Positions 8,105 through 16,841 are shown, counted from the first letter of the stretch. The stretch: 64,000 nucleotides of DNA from Streptomyces uncialis (GCF_001905345.1 NZ_LFBV01000002.1:558001-622000); one strand, 5' to 3'. Numbers and translations are program-made. The notes: generated by a model from the sequence alone, not told the origin.

Positions 8105-8943
8105 CGCTGCCCGCCCGCACGACGGCGATCCGTATCGGCCCGCGCGCCGCGGTCGTCGTCGCCATGGCGGCCTTCCTCGGGGTGGTCGCCTTCTTCTGGC
8201 CGTTCCTCGTAGCCCCCGGCAGGTTCGCCTCGCATTACGCGCCGCCGCTGATCTTCGGGGTGCTGCTCGTCCTCGTGCTGTGCGTGGTGATCTCGGAGAT
8301 CGCCGAGGGCGGTATCAGTTCCAAGGCCCTCGCCATGCTCGGGGTGCTCTCCGCGGTCAACGCGGCGCTGCGTCCGCTCGGCGCGGGGACCGCGGGCGTC
8401 GAGACCGTGTTCTTCGTGCTCGTCCTGGCGGGGCGCGTGTTCGGTCCCGGGTTCGGCTTCACCCTGGGCTGCACCTCGCTGTTCGCGTCGGCCCTGATCA
8501 CCGGGGGTGTCGGCCCGTGGATGCCGTACCAGATGTTCGGCTGCGCGTTCGTGGGGATGCTCGCCGGGTTCCTCCCCCGGGCCACCGGCCGCCGGGAGGT
8601 GCTGCTGCTCGCCGGGTACGGTTCGCTGTCCGGCTATCTCTTCGGGTTCCTGCTGAATCTGTCGTTCTGGCCGTTCTCCCTGGACCCGGGCAGCTCGATC
8701 GCCTACCTTCCCGGGCTGCCCTTCACCGAGCAGTGGCAGCGCTACATCGCCTTCGACATCGCCACGTCCCTCGGCTGGGACACGGGCCGCGCGGTCACCA
8801 ACTTCGTGTGCGTCGTCCTCGCGGGACCCGCCGTGCTGACCGTCTTCCGGCGGGCCGCGCGCAAGGCCCGTTTCCAGGCCCCGGTCCGCTTCGCCGCCCG
8901 CCACGGCGACGGGGACGCGGGCCCACCGTCCCTGACGAAGTAG
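8101..8943 (+). CDS. ECF transporter substrate-binding (S) component, putative cobalamin/corrinoid
   Basis: A 280-residue integral membrane protein with about six hydrophobic helices and an arginine-poor periplasmic side; the start overlaps the ATPase stop by 4 nt. The motif-like stretches NAALRPLGAGTAG and GPWMPYQMFGCAFVGMLAGFLP are typical of the S-component families that bind vitamins. Size, helix number and operon position identify it as the specificity subunit. B12-riboswitch control suggests cobalamin or a corrinoid precursor; no independent ligand signature can be read. Transport ends at a strong terminator shared with metE. Confidence 0.85.
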   Translation: MTLPARTTAIRIGPRAAVVVAMAAFLGVVAFFWPFLVAPGRFASHYAPPLIFGVLLVLVLCVVISEIAEGGISSKALAMLGVLSAVNAALRPLGAGTAGVETVFFVLVLAGRVFGPGFGFTLGCTSLFASALITGGVGPWMPYQMFGCAFVGMLAGFLPRATGRREVLLLAGYGSLSGYLFGFLLNLSFWPFSLDPGSSIAYLPGLPFTEQWQRYIAFDIATSLGWDTGRAVTNFVCVVLAGPAVLTVFRRAARKARFQAPVRFAARHGDGDAGPPSLTK

Positions 8944-8945
8944 GC

Positions 8946-8985
8946 CCGGAGCGCGGGGGCCGGGTGCCCGGCCCCCGCGCTCCGG
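8946..8985. terminator. Strong bidirectional terminator, 19-bp perfect stem
   Basis: The left arm 8946-8964 (CCGGAGCGCGGGGGCCGGG) is perfectly complementary to 8967-8985 around a 2-nt centre. It begins 3 nt after the S-component stop and ends 6 nt before the metE stop, ending both converging transcripts. Confidence 0.9.
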
Positions 8986-8990
8986 TGCGG

Positions 8991-11315
8991 TCAGGCGTCC
9001 CCGGCCGTCAGACCTGAGCGGACCTCACGGGCGGCGGTGACCAGGTTCTCCAGCGAGGCGCGGGTCTCGGGCCAGCCGCGGGTCTTCAGCCCGCAGTCGG
9101 GGTTGACCCAGAGCCGTTCGGCCGGGATGGCCTCAAGTCCCTTGCGCAGCAGACCGGCCGCCTCCTCGGCGCTGGGCACGCGCGGGGAGTGGATGTCGTA
9201 GACGCCGGGTCCCGCCTCGCGCGGGTAGCCGTGCTCGGCGAGTTCGGTGGCGACCTGCATATGGGAGCGGGCGGCCTCCAGACTGATGACGTCGGCGTCG
9301 AGATCGTCGATGGCCTGAACGATGTCGCCGAACTCGGCGTAGCACATATGGGTGTGGATCTGGGTGTCCGGGCGTACGCCGCTGGTGGTGAGACGGAACG
9401 ACTCGGTGGCCCATTCGAGGTAGCCGGCGTGGTCGGCGGCGCGCAGCGGGAGGGTCTCGCGCAGCGCGGGTTCGTCCACCTGGATGACGGAGGTCCCGGC
9501 GGCTTCCAGGTCGTCGACCTCGTCGCGCAGGGCGAGGGCGACCTGGCGGGCGGTGTCACCGAGGGGCTGGTCGTCGCGGACGAAGGACCAGGCGAGCATG
9601 GTGACCGGCCCGGTGAGCATGCCCTTGACGGGCCGTTCGGTGAGCGACTGGGCGTACGAGGTCCAGCGGACGGTCATCGGCTCGGGGCGGGAGATGTCCC
9701 CGGCGAGGACGGGCGGCCGGACGTAGCGGGTGCCGTACGACTGGACCCAGCCGTGCTGGGTGGCCAGGTAGCCGGTGAGCTGTTCGGCGAAGTACTGCAC
9801 CATGTCGTTGCGTTCGGGTTCGCCGTGGACGAGGACGTCGATGCCCGCCTTCTCCTGGAAGGCGAGGACGTCGCGGATCTCGTCCTTGATGCGCTCCTCG
9901 TACCCGGCGGTGTCGATACGACCGGCGCGCAGATCGGCGCGGGCGGCGCGCAGTTCGTCCGTCTGGGGGAACGATCCGATGGTGGTGGTCGGCAGCAGGG
10001 GCAGCCGCAGGTGCGCGCGCTGGGCGACGGTCCGTTCGGCGTAGGGCTGGGAGCGGCGCCCGTCGGCGTCGGTGACGGCGGCGGTACGGGCGCGTACGGC
10101 GGGGTCGTGGGTGAGCGCGGACCCGGCGCGGGACGCCAGGTCGGCGCGGTTGGAGGCGAGTTCGGCGGTGATCGCCTCGGTGCCCTGGGCCAGTCCCTTG
10201 GCGAGGGTGACGATCTCGGTGGTCTTCTGCTGGGCGAAGGCGAGCCAGCGGGCGATCTGCGGGTCGATGTCGCGTTCGGCGTCGGCGTCGAGCGGGACGT
10301 GCAGCAGCGAGCAGGAGGCGGCCACGTCGACCCGGTCGGCGAGGCCGAGCAGGGTGCCGAGGGTGGCGAGCGACTTCTCGTAGTCGTTGATCCAGATGTT
10401 GCGGCCGTTGACCACGCCCGCGACCAGTCGCTTGCCGCGCAGTCCGCCGACGGCGGCGAGGTCCTCCAGATTGCCCGCGGCGCGTTCGGTGAAGTCGAGG
10501 GCGAGGCCGTCGACGGGTGCCTTCGCCAGGACGGGCAGGGCCTCGCCCAGCCGGTCGAAGTAGGAGGCGACGAGCAGCTTGGGCCGGTCGGTGAGCGCGC
10601 CGAGGTCACGGTAGGCGCGGGCGGCGGAGTTCAGTTCGGCGGGGGTGCGGTCCTGGGCGAGGGCGGGTTCGTCGAGCTGTACCCATCCGGCTCCGGCGGC
10701 CCGCAGATCGCCGAGGATCTCGGCGTAGACGGGGAGCAGCCGGTCCAGGAGGGTCAGCGGCTCGAAGTCGGCGGGCACCCCGGGGGCGGGCTTGGCCAGC
10801 AGGAGGTAGGTGACCGGGCCGACGAGGACCGGCCGGGGGTCGAGACCGAGTGCGAGGGCTTCCTTCAGCTCGGCGACCTGCTTGGCGGGGTCGGCGCCGA
10901 AGACGGTGTCGGGGCCGAGTTCGGGGACCAGGTAGTGGTAGTTGGTGTCGAACCACTTGGTCATCTCCAGCGGCGCGACGTCCTGGGTGCCGCGCGCCAT
11001 GGCGAAGTAGCCGTCGAGCGTGTCGGCGGCGACGGCCGCGCGGTGCCGGGCGGGGACGGCGCCGACCATGACACTGGTGTCCAGCATGTGGTCGTAGTAC
11101 GAGAAGTCGCCGGTGGGCACCTCGTGGATGCCGGCGTCGGCCAGTCGGCGCCAGTTGGTCCGGCGCAGACCGGCGGCGGTCTCCCGGAGGGCGTCGGCGG
11201 TGACGCGGCCCTTCCAGTAGCCCTCGACGGCCTTCTTCAGTTCCCGGTTCGGTCCCTGGCGGGGGTAGCCGTACACGGTGGCCTGTGCTGCCGCGGCTGC
11301 GGACTTCGGTGTCAC
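8991..11315 (-). CDS. metE: Cobalamin-independent methionine synthase MetE
   Basis: The product is 774 residues from the GTG at 11315, which has GAAGGAG six nt upstream; the frame also opens at 11348 but that lies before the ribosome binding site. MetE transfers a methyl group from 5-methyltetrahydrofolate polyglutamate to homocysteine. The N-terminal half carries YGYPRQGPNRELKKAVEGYWKG and the folate-binding repeat; the catalytic half starts near LPLLPTTTIGSFPQT, with VLVHGEPERNDMVQYF, and the zinc ligands H-x-C in HTHMCYAEF, the Glu of SLEAARSHM and the Cys of NPDCGLKTRGW. Length is that of the family. A cobalamin riboswitch in its leader means expression falls when B12 allows the MetH route. 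Confidence 0.97.
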   Translation of the reverse strand: MTPKSAAAAAQATVYGYPRQGPNRELKKAVEGYWKGRVTADALRETAAGLRRTNWRRLADAGIHEVPTGDFSYYDHMLDTSVMVGAVPARHRAAVAADTLDGYFAMARGTQDVAPLEMTKWFDTNYHYLVPELGPDTVFGADPAKQVAELKEALALGLDPRPVLVGPVTYLLLAKPAPGVPADFEPLTLLDRLLPVYAEILGDLRAAGAGWVQLDEPALAQDRTPAELNSAARAYRDLGALTDRPKLLVASYFDRLGEALPVLAKAPVDGLALDFTERAAGNLEDLAAVGGLRGKRLVAGVVNGRNIWINDYEKSLATLGTLLGLADRVDVAASCSLLHVPLDADAERDIDPQIARWLAFAQQKTTEIVTLAKGLAQGTEAITAELASNRADLASRAGSALTHDPAVRARTAAVTDADGRRSQPYAERTVAQRAHLRLPLLPTTTIGSFPQTDELRAARADLRAGRIDTAGYEERIKDEIRDVLAFQEKAGIDVLVHGEPERNDMVQYFAEQLTGYLATQHGWVQSYGTRYVRPPVLAGDISRPEPMTVRWTSYAQSLTERPVKGMLTGPVTMLAWSFVRDDQPLGDTARQVALALRDEVDDLEAAGTSVIQVDEPALRETLPLRAADHAGYLEWATESFRLTTSGVRPDTQIHTHMCYAEFGDIVQAIDDLDADVISLEAARSHMQVATELAEHGYPREAGPGVYDIHSPRVPSAEEAAGLLRKGLEAIPAERLWVNPDCGLKTRGWPETRASLENLVTAAREVRSGLTAGDA

Positions 11316-11511
11316 GGAACTCTCCTTCGCGAGATGTCTCCTGAACATCCCGGCGACGGGGCGGGAGCGCGAAGGGGGTGACAGACCGGACGGAACCCGT
11401 GCCCGCGCGCGAGGCGCGGCCGTCCGCCGATATGTGCCGCCCGGACGATTGTCCGGGGTTCCTCCGACCCGCCCACGAGGTCACCGGGATCGCCGCGCAC
11501 GAGGGGTCGTG

Positions 11512-11735
11512 CGCGGACAGCGGGCAGGTCTTCGGACTCGCGGGCACGTACGCCGGCCTCCCGGCGGACTCCTACTGGCCGTCGCTTCCCAGACCCGGCC
11601 GGGCCCAGTGCGTATGACGGCGGTCGTTCCCGCTCACCGCTGCGGGGCAGTCCCGGATTCCCACCGGGTTCCCTCTTGCGACGCTTCTGTCTGGCGGACA
11701 GGGCGAACCAGCTGCACCGGCCAGCCTAGAGGGGT
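11512..11735 (-). promoter_or_regulatory. Cobalamin (B12) riboswitch controlling metE
   Basis: On the minus strand the leader reads AGAGGGAACCCGGTG, GGAATCCGGGACTG, CCCCGCAGCGGTGAGCGGG, GCGACGGCCAGTAGGAGT and finally CGAGTCCGAAGACCTGCC, which are the conserved blocks of the adenosylcobalamin riboswitch. It ends about 200 nt before the metE GTG. This is the well-known arrangement in Streptomyces, where cobalamin represses metE. It differs in peripheral stems from the riboswitch at 4750-4900 and carries the longer GTCCGAAGACCTGCC 3-prime half. Confidence 0.95.
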
Positions 11736-11958
11736 CGCCCCGCTTCGGACAGTGGTGTTCACATACCGGACCGTGACATGAGACACGGAGGGAGCAGGGT
11801 TGACGCCGTCCGGCACCGACGGGGCACGCCTTCCCGTGGGCGTCCGAGCGGGTACGGGGACCTGGGCGGATACGACGTGTCCGGGCGGGTAGGGCATCGT
11901 GGGACCGGTCCGCGCGTCTGCGGGCCCCCGTCAGATCCTGGAAGGAACGGAAGAGATC

Positions 11959-12012
11959 ATGCGCCTCATGTGCCTCGTCGTGGCCGGGTCCCGGACCGGG
12001 GCCGTCCGGTGA
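11959..12012 (+). CDS. Putative 17-residue leader peptide coupled to the CoA hydrolase gene
   Basis: ATG at 11959 follows a purine-rich GGAAGGAACGGAAGAG tract and encodes MRLMCLVVAGSRTGAVR, stopping at TGA 12010-12012. The GTG start of the downstream gene (12009) overlaps that stop as GTGA, while the downstream gene has no ribosome binding site of its own. This geometry implies translational coupling. The peptide has one Cys and three Arg codons; whether it senses anything or merely delivers ribosomes is unknown. It is too short to be sure it is translated. Confidence 0.45.
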   Translation: MRLMCLVVAGSRTGAVR

Positions 12013-13127
12013 CCGGGGGCGAGGACACCGTCCTGACCCGGGTCGAGGGCCGCTGCGGCATCATCACCCTGAACCGCCCCCGGGCCCTCAACGCCCTCAC
12101 CCACGCGATGGTCCGCCGGATCGCCGCCGCGCTCGACTTCTGGGAGCACGACCCGGCGGTCCGCACGGTGGTGATCACCGGGGCCGGTGAGCGCGGACTC
12201 TGCGCCGGTGGCGACATCCGCGCCATCCACGAGGACGCCCGCGCGGGCGGCACCGCGTCGGCGGCCTTCTGGCGCGACGAGTACCGGCTCAACGCCCGGA
12301 TCGCCCGCTACCCCAAGCCGTATGTGGCGCTCATGGACGGCATCGTGATGGGCGGCGGGGTCGGTGTCTCGGCGCACGGCGATGTCCGGATCGTCACCGA
12401 GCGGTCCCGGGTCGCGATGCCGGAAACGGCGATCGGCTTCGTACCGGATGTCGGAGGGACGTATCTGCTGGCCCGGGCGCCCGACCGGCTCGGTGTCCAA
12501 CTGGCCCTGACGGGGCAGGCGGTGGGGGCGGCGGACGCCCTGCTGTGCGGGCTCGCGGACCACTTCGTCCCGTCCGGCCGGCTGCCGGACCTCGTCGCGG
12601 CGCTGACCGGGGCCGAGGTGTCCGAGGTGCTTCCCGGGTTCGCCGGTGAGGCGCCCGCCGGGGAACTGGACGCCTGCCGGGAGTGGTCCGGGCACTGCTA
12701 CGCGGCGGACACGGTGGAGGAAATCGTGCGGCGGCTGCTCGGCAGCGGCGCACCGGCCGCGAAAGAGGCCGCGGAGGTGATCCTCACCAGGTCGCCCACC
12801 GCGCTGAAGGTCACGCTGGCGGCCCTGCGCCGCGTACCGGGGCTCGGGCCGCTGGAGGCGGTGCTGGCCCAGGAGTACGGGGTGTCCTGCGCCGCCCTGT
12901 CCGCACCCGACCTGCTGGAGGGCATCCGTGCCCAGGTGATCGACAAGGACCGCTCCCCCCGGTGGACCCCGCCCTCTCTCGACCAGGTGACGGACGCCGA
13001 TGTGGCCCGGCACTTCGCCCCGCTCGGCGACCAGGAACTCGTCCTGGCCCCCGGTCCCGGTCCGGGCCCCACCTCCGTTCCCGGTTCCGGCTCCGGCTCC
13101 GGCTCCGGTCGGGAGGCGCACGGCTGA
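12009..13127 (+). CDS. 3-hydroxyisobutyryl-CoA hydrolase-like enoyl-CoA hydratase/isomerase family protein
   Basis: The product is 372 residues from the GTG at 12009, in frame with a longer but noncoding-like stretch back to 11778. It is a crotonase-fold protein: GIITLNRPRALNAL, the oxyanion-hole segments GLCAGGDIRAIHED and GIVMGGGVGVSAHG, and MPETAIGFVPDVGGTYLLAR with the catalytic Glu. The GIVMGGGVGVSAHG form, a length near 350 and the C-terminal DKDRSPRWTPPSL stretch are those of 3-hydroxyisobutyryl-CoA hydrolases, which free 3-hydroxyisobutyrate in valine breakdown. Other crotonase activities are possible. The last 25 residues are a Gly/Pro/Ser repeat tail. Start choice depends on coupling to the 17-codon ORF upstream. 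Confidence 0.85.
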   Translation: MTGGEDTVLTRVEGRCGIITLNRPRALNALTHAMVRRIAAALDFWEHDPAVRTVVITGAGERGLCAGGDIRAIHEDARAGGTASAAFWRDEYRLNARIARYPKPYVALMDGIVMGGGVGVSAHGDVRIVTERSRVAMPETAIGFVPDVGGTYLLARAPDRLGVQLALTGQAVGAADALLCGLADHFVPSGRLPDLVAALTGAEVSEVLPGFAGEAPAGELDACREWSGHCYAADTVEEIVRRLLGSGAPAAKEAAEVILTRSPTALKVTLAALRRVPGLGPLEAVLAQEYGVSCAALSAPDLLEGIRAQVIDKDRSPRWTPPSLDQVTDADVARHFAPLGDQELVLAPGPGPGPTSVPGSGSGSGSGREAHG

Positions 13128-13143
13128 GCGTGACGGCGGCCTA

Positions 13144-13178
13144 CGGCCCGGCCGGCGGGTGCTGGACGGGCCGGGCCG
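13144..13178. terminator. GC-rich hairpin between convergent genes
   Basis: CGGCCCGGCC (13144-13153) pairs with GGCCGGGCCG (13169-13178) over a 15-nt loop, 17 nt after the CoA hydrolase stop and before the methyltransferase end. Confidence 0.6.
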
Positions 13179-13191
13179 GGGTGCCGAGCGG

Positions 13192-13225
13192 GCGTCAGAC
13201 CGGCGTGGGCGTCAGACCGGCGTGG
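13192..13225. repeat. Perfect 17-bp tandem duplication
   Basis: GCGTCAGACCGGCGTGG occurs twice in immediate succession (13192-13208, 13209-13225). A degenerate third copy runs into the 3-prime end of the methyltransferase gene near 13260-13275. Confidence 0.8.
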
Positions 13226-13262
13226 GTGTCGTGACGGACGGGGACGTCGTGCCGGGCGGACT

Positions 13263-14129
13263 TCAGACCGGCGAGGGCTTCGTGGCCGACGGGGGCGACG
13301 GGTTGACGGCGGTGGCCTTGAAGAACGTGTAGTGGAAGGTCCCTTCGCGGGCGGTCCGGTGCAGATCGGCGATCCCCCGGTCCCAGTCGGCCGACGTGAT
13401 GAGGGCGGCGGCCAGCGCGTCGCCCCGGACGGCCTCGACCATGGCGGTGAACGTGTCGCGGGTGAAGCCCTCGGCCAGCGCGGGCCGGGTGCGGTCGGCG
13501 TAGACGGTGCGCGGGCGGACCTCGACGTCCTCGTACCCGGCGCCGGTCAGCAGGGGGTGCAGTTCCCGGCCGAGCAGCGGGTTCCCGCCGGCCGCCGTCT
13601 GAAGGCTGATCTGGCACTCGATCGCCGCGCGGGCGTACAGGCTGTCCGGGTGGAAGAAGGCCGATCCGTGGTCACCCTCGATGACGGTCAGGGTGCCTCC
13701 GGGCCGCAGCACACTCCGCAGTACGGCCAGCGCCTGCCGGGGAGCGGGCAGATGCTCCAGGACGAAGCAGACGAAGACATGGTCGAACTCCCCGTCGGCG
13801 AAGGGCAGATCGTACACATCGGCGCGATGCCACTCCATCCGCGCGTCCGGCACGGCGGCCGCGACATGGGCGCGGGCCCGCGCCAGGGACTCCTCGGACC
13901 GGTCGGCCGCGACGATGTGCGCGCCGGGACTGGACCTGAGCAGATGGACCGTCTGGGCGCCGACCCCGCAGCCGATCTCCAGTACCCGGCTGCCGGCCGG
14001 GTAGGACGTGCCGTCGTGCAGCAACCGCGCCAGGGTGTCCGCCTGGTCGCCCAGTCGGCGGCCCTCGCGCCGGGAGTATCCGTGAACGTAGTCGACTGTC
14101 GGGACGGGGCCGGGACGCGCTGTTTCCAT
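13263..14129 (-). CDS. Class I SAM-dependent methyltransferase
   Basis: The product is 288 residues from the ATG at 14129. The frame is open much farther upstream but only as a shadow of the divergent regulator. Motif I is VLEIGCGVGAQTVHLL near residue 48, motif II acid IVAADRSEESL, motif III RADVYDLPFADGEFDHVF, and post-motif FVLEHLPAPRQAL with VLRPGGTLTVIEGD. This is the UbiE/small-molecule methyltransferase type. The FHPDSLYARAAIECQ and GFTRDTFTAMVEAV stretches form the acceptor-side cap; the substrate is unknown. It is divergent from a MocR-type regulator whose start is less than 30 nt away, so that regulator is the obvious candidate to control it. Confidence 0.85.
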   Translation of the reverse strand: METARPGPVPTVDYVHGYSRREGRRLGDQADTLARLLHDGTSYPAGSRVLEIGCGVGAQTVHLLRSSPGAHIVAADRSEESLARARAHVAAAVPDARMEWHRADVYDLPFADGEFDHVFVCFVLEHLPAPRQALAVLRSVLRPGGTLTVIEGDHGSAFFHPDSLYARAAIECQISLQTAAGGNPLLGRELHPLLTGAGYEDVEVRPRTVYADRTRPALAEGFTRDTFTAMVEAVRGDALAAALITSADWDRGIADLHRTAREGTFHYTFFKATAVNPSPPSATKPSPV

Positions 14130-14157
14130 GGGTTCACCCTGCTGCCAGCATGGCCCG

Positions 14158-15648
14158 GTGAACAGATCCAATGACCATGCTTCCGACAGGTCCATAACGG
14201 CGGGGTCCGACTTCCTGCATCTGAGCATCGACGAGGCTCCGACGGGCGGGAAGGCGGACTGGCTGACCTCGCAGATCCGGCGCGCGCTGACGGACGGCCG
14301 TCTGCCGGTGGGCAGTCGGCTGCCGGCCACCCGGGTCCTGGCCGCCGAACTGGGGGTGTCACGCGGTGTGGTCACCGAGGCGTACCAGCGCCTGATCGAG
14401 GACGGACATCTCGCCGGACGGGGGCGGGGCGGCACGATCGCGGTCGGCGCCCCCGCGGCGATCCCGGCGGGTGGACCGGCCACGCCCGCCGGTCCGCCCT
14501 CGCCGCGGGACCTGTTCACCGCGGCGCCCGGCCCGGACGTCTTCGATCTGATACGCACCGTCCGCGCGCGGATCGACCTGTCGCCGGGGCTGCCGGACCT
14601 CGCGGCGTTCCCACGGGCCGAGTGGCTGCGCGCCGAACGCCGCGTCCTCAACTCCCTCGTGGCGGCCGACCTCGGGTACGGCGACCCGCGCGGGACACCG
14701 GCGCTGCGGCTGGCCGTGGCGAACTGGATCGCCCGCAACCGCGGTATCAGGGCCGATCCGGAGGAGATCGTCATCGTCTCCGGCACGGCCCAGACGCTCA
14801 CCCTGCTCGGGCAGGTGCTGCGTGACGACGGCGTCCCCGCGGTCGCCGTCGAGGACCCCGGTTCACTCGGAGCCCGCCAGCATCTGCGCAACTGCCGGCT
14901 GGACACCCCGCCCGTCGCCGTCGACTCCGAGGGCGTCCGCGTCGACGAGCTGCGCGCCATGGGCGCGGCAGCCGTGCTGCTGACACCCGCGCACCAGTTC
15001 CCGACCGGTGTGGTCCTGCGCGGCACCCGGCGCGGCGAACTGACGCGCTGGGCCCGGGAGAGCGGCGCGCTGATCATCGAGGACGACTACGACGCCGAGC
15101 ACCGCTACGACCGGACCCCGGTACCCGCGCTGCGGTCCGTGCTGGCCGAGAACGTCTGCTACGCCGGGAGCGTGTCCAAGCTCCTCGCCCCCGCGCTGCG
15201 TATCGGATGGGTCCTCGCCCCGCCGAGGTACCGCGCGGCCCTTGTCGACGCGAAGCGGTTCGCCGACCTCGGCAGCGCCGTCCTCCCCCAGCTGGTGCTG
15301 GCCCGGTTCATGGAATCGGGCGAGATGGAGCGCCAGTTGCGCCTGCGCCGCAGACACCATCGCCGCCGCCGGGACGCCATGGTCAAGGCGATCGGCACCC
15401 GTCTTCCGGGCGCGACCGTGCACGGCACCGCCGCCGGTCTGTATGTGACGGTCACCTTCGACGCGGGCTTCGCCGACACCGATCTCGCCGCCGCCGCGCT
15501 CGCCCGAGGGGTGAAGGCGCAGCCCCTGTCCTGGCACAGTCAGCGTCCGCACCGGCCGGGGCTGGTCCTCGGCTACGCCGCGAGCACGGTCACGGAGATC
15601 GAGGAGGGCGTGACGACCTTGGGCGAGGCCCTGCGAAAGCTGCTGTGA
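14158..15648 (+). CDS. MocR/PdxR-type GntR regulator with aminotransferase-like domain
   Basis: The product is 496 residues from the GTG at 14158; an ATG at 14128 would add ten residues but would overlap the divergent methyltransferase start. Residues of about 30-100 are a GntR winged helix (SQIRRALTDGRLPVGSRLPATRVLAAELGVSRGVVTEAYQRL split over two helices). The rest is a fold type I aminotransferase-like domain, with IVSGTAQTLTLL, LLTPAHQFPTGV, IIEDDYDAEHRYD and the PLP-binding Lys in YAGSVSKLLAPALRIGW. MocR proteins use PLP or an aminated ligand as effector and often control the divergent gene. The absence of a clear ribosome binding site suggests a leaderless transcript. Confidence 0.92.
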   Translation: MNRSNDHASDRSITAGSDFLHLSIDEAPTGGKADWLTSQIRRALTDGRLPVGSRLPATRVLAAELGVSRGVVTEAYQRLIEDGHLAGRGRGGTIAVGAPAAIPAGGPATPAGPPSPRDLFTAAPGPDVFDLIRTVRARIDLSPGLPDLAAFPRAEWLRAERRVLNSLVAADLGYGDPRGTPALRLAVANWIARNRGIRADPEEIVIVSGTAQTLTLLGQVLRDDGVPAVAVEDPGSLGARQHLRNCRLDTPPVAVDSEGVRVDELRAMGAAAVLLTPAHQFPTGVVLRGTRRGELTRWARESGALIIEDDYDAEHRYDRTPVPALRSVLAENVCYAGSVSKLLAPALRIGWVLAPPRYRAALVDAKRFADLGSAVLPQLVLARFMESGEMERQLRLRRRHHRRRRDAMVKAIGTRLPGATVHGTAAGLYVTVTFDAGFADTDLAAAALARGVKAQPLSWHSQRPHRPGLVLGYAASTVTEIEEGVTTLGEALRKLL

Positions 15649-15986
15649 CCGTGGACCGAGCACAGGAACGGGGACGGGTACGCAGCCACGGACGCGAACC
15701 CGTATCCGTACGCCGACACGGACCGGCCTGACGCGGACACCGGCGGACCCTGCCCGGCGGCCGGCGGCACGCTCCGGAGGGCCGGCCCCTCGACCGCCCA
15801 TGGCGGGAAGCCGCCTGCTTTGCGGGTCTGCGGGGAAGAGCCGCTGGTCACGCGGCTTCGATCGGCGGGGAATCTCATTCCCCGAGATCGCTGTTTAGGC
15901 TAGCCTAAGCTTAGTTCGGACTGGTCGGAGTCGCCGTTCCCGGTCGCTCCCGGTCGTCCTGTCGTGCCGTCAGCGAGGAGATTCCC
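15649..15986. other. Intergenic region holding an iron-box promoter
   Basis: 338 nt. The first half has repeated GACACGGAC(C/A) stretches and no gene. A 7-bp hairpin GGGGAATctcATTCCCC lies near 15867-15883, directly before the iron box at 15895. The ribosome binding site GCGAGGAG precedes the GTG at 15987. Confidence 0.6.
15895..15913 (+). promoter_or_regulatory. Candidate DmdR/IdeR iron box
   Basis: TTAGGCTAGCCTAAGCTTA contains a perfect 14-bp palindrome TTAGGCTAGCCTAA and resembles the 19-bp actinobacterial iron box TTAGGTTAGGCTCACCTAA. It lies about 75 nt before the isochorismatase-family start, where an iron-loaded DtxR-type repressor would block transcription. Confidence 0.75.
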
Positions 15987-16616
15987 GTGGGTCCGCCTGC
16001 CGTCGCGTCCTACCCCATGCCCGCCAGGGCCGAAGTACCTTCCTCGGCGGCGTCATGGACGATCGATCCCGCGCGTGCCGCGCTGCTCGTCCTCGACATG
16101 CAGCGGCATCACCTGGGCCGTTTCCCGACGGACGACGCGCCGACGGAACAACTCGTGGGCAATGTGAGCGCGCTGCGGGAACTGGCCGGGGTGCTCGCGA
16201 TACCGATCGTGTTCGGCGTGGAGCAGGCCGTCCGGCAGCCCGATCAGCGGGGCGTCCTCGGTGACCTCTGGGGTCCTGGGATCACCGATGCCGCCGACGC
16301 GGCACTCATCGACACGCTCACGCCGCGCGCGGGAGAGCATGTCGTCGTCCACACCCGGCCGAACGCCTTTCTCGGCAGCCAACTGGAACGGACCCTGCGG
16401 GGTTATGGGCGCGACCAGTTGATCGTGTGCGGGCTCTTCGCCGGGCTCGGTGTGCTGCTCACCTCGGCCGATGCCGTGATGCAGGGCATCCAGCCGTTCG
16501 TCGTCGCCGACGCCGTGGCGGATCTGACCGCCGAGGAGCACACCGGCGCGCTGCGCTGGATGGCCGTGCACAGCGCGGTGGTCACCCGGACCGAACAACT
16601 GCTGCACGCGGGCTGA
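15987..16616 (+). CDS. Isochorismatase-family protein (PhzD/EntB-like) under iron-box control
   Basis: The product is 209 residues from a GTG with GAGGAG upstream. The N-terminus (YPMPARAEVPSSAASWTIDPARAALLVLDMQRHHLGRFP) and the C-terminus (IQPFVVADAVADLTAEEHTGALRWMAVHSAVV) follow PhzD/EntB isochorismatases closely, which turn isochorismate into dihydro-dihydroxybenzoate for catecholate siderophores or phenazines. The Asp of LLVLDMQR is kept. Aligned from memory with PhzD, however, the catalytic Lys position in LLTKWRYSAF reads VVHTRPNAF (Lys to His), and VCGVYAHVGVL reads VCGLFAGLGVL. The true reaction may thus differ. The iron box strongly suggests a role in siderophore metabolism, but no dhb-type partners are nearby. 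Confidence 0.8.
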   Translation: MGPPAVASYPMPARAEVPSSAASWTIDPARAALLVLDMQRHHLGRFPTDDAPTEQLVGNVSALRELAGVLAIPIVFGVEQAVRQPDQRGVLGDLWGPGITDAADAALIDTLTPRAGEHVVVHTRPNAFLGSQLERTLRGYGRDQLIVCGLFAGLGVLLTSADAVMQGIQPFVVADAVADLTAEEHTGALRWMAVHSAVVTRTEQLLHAG

Positions 16617-16841
16617 CCTTCACCCGCGAACGGGCTTGAGGCACTGCCTCCCCACAGCCCGACGTCCTCACAGCCCTGCGTCCCCACAATCCGGCGCTCC
16701 GCCGCTCCGCCGCTCCGGGGGAGCTCACGATCCGCCGCTCCACCGATCAGGCGCACCCACCGCGCGGTGTTTCCCCCCTGACCCGCGTGTCCCACGACTC
16801 CCGATGCCGGTGAGAGCCGACGGACCGGGCCCTGCCCGTCA

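Noticed and set aside
11778..12008. 77-residue upstream extension of the CoA hydrolase
   Set aside because: Gly/Arg-rich, without a ribosome binding site; the crotonase domain begins right after the GTG at 12009.
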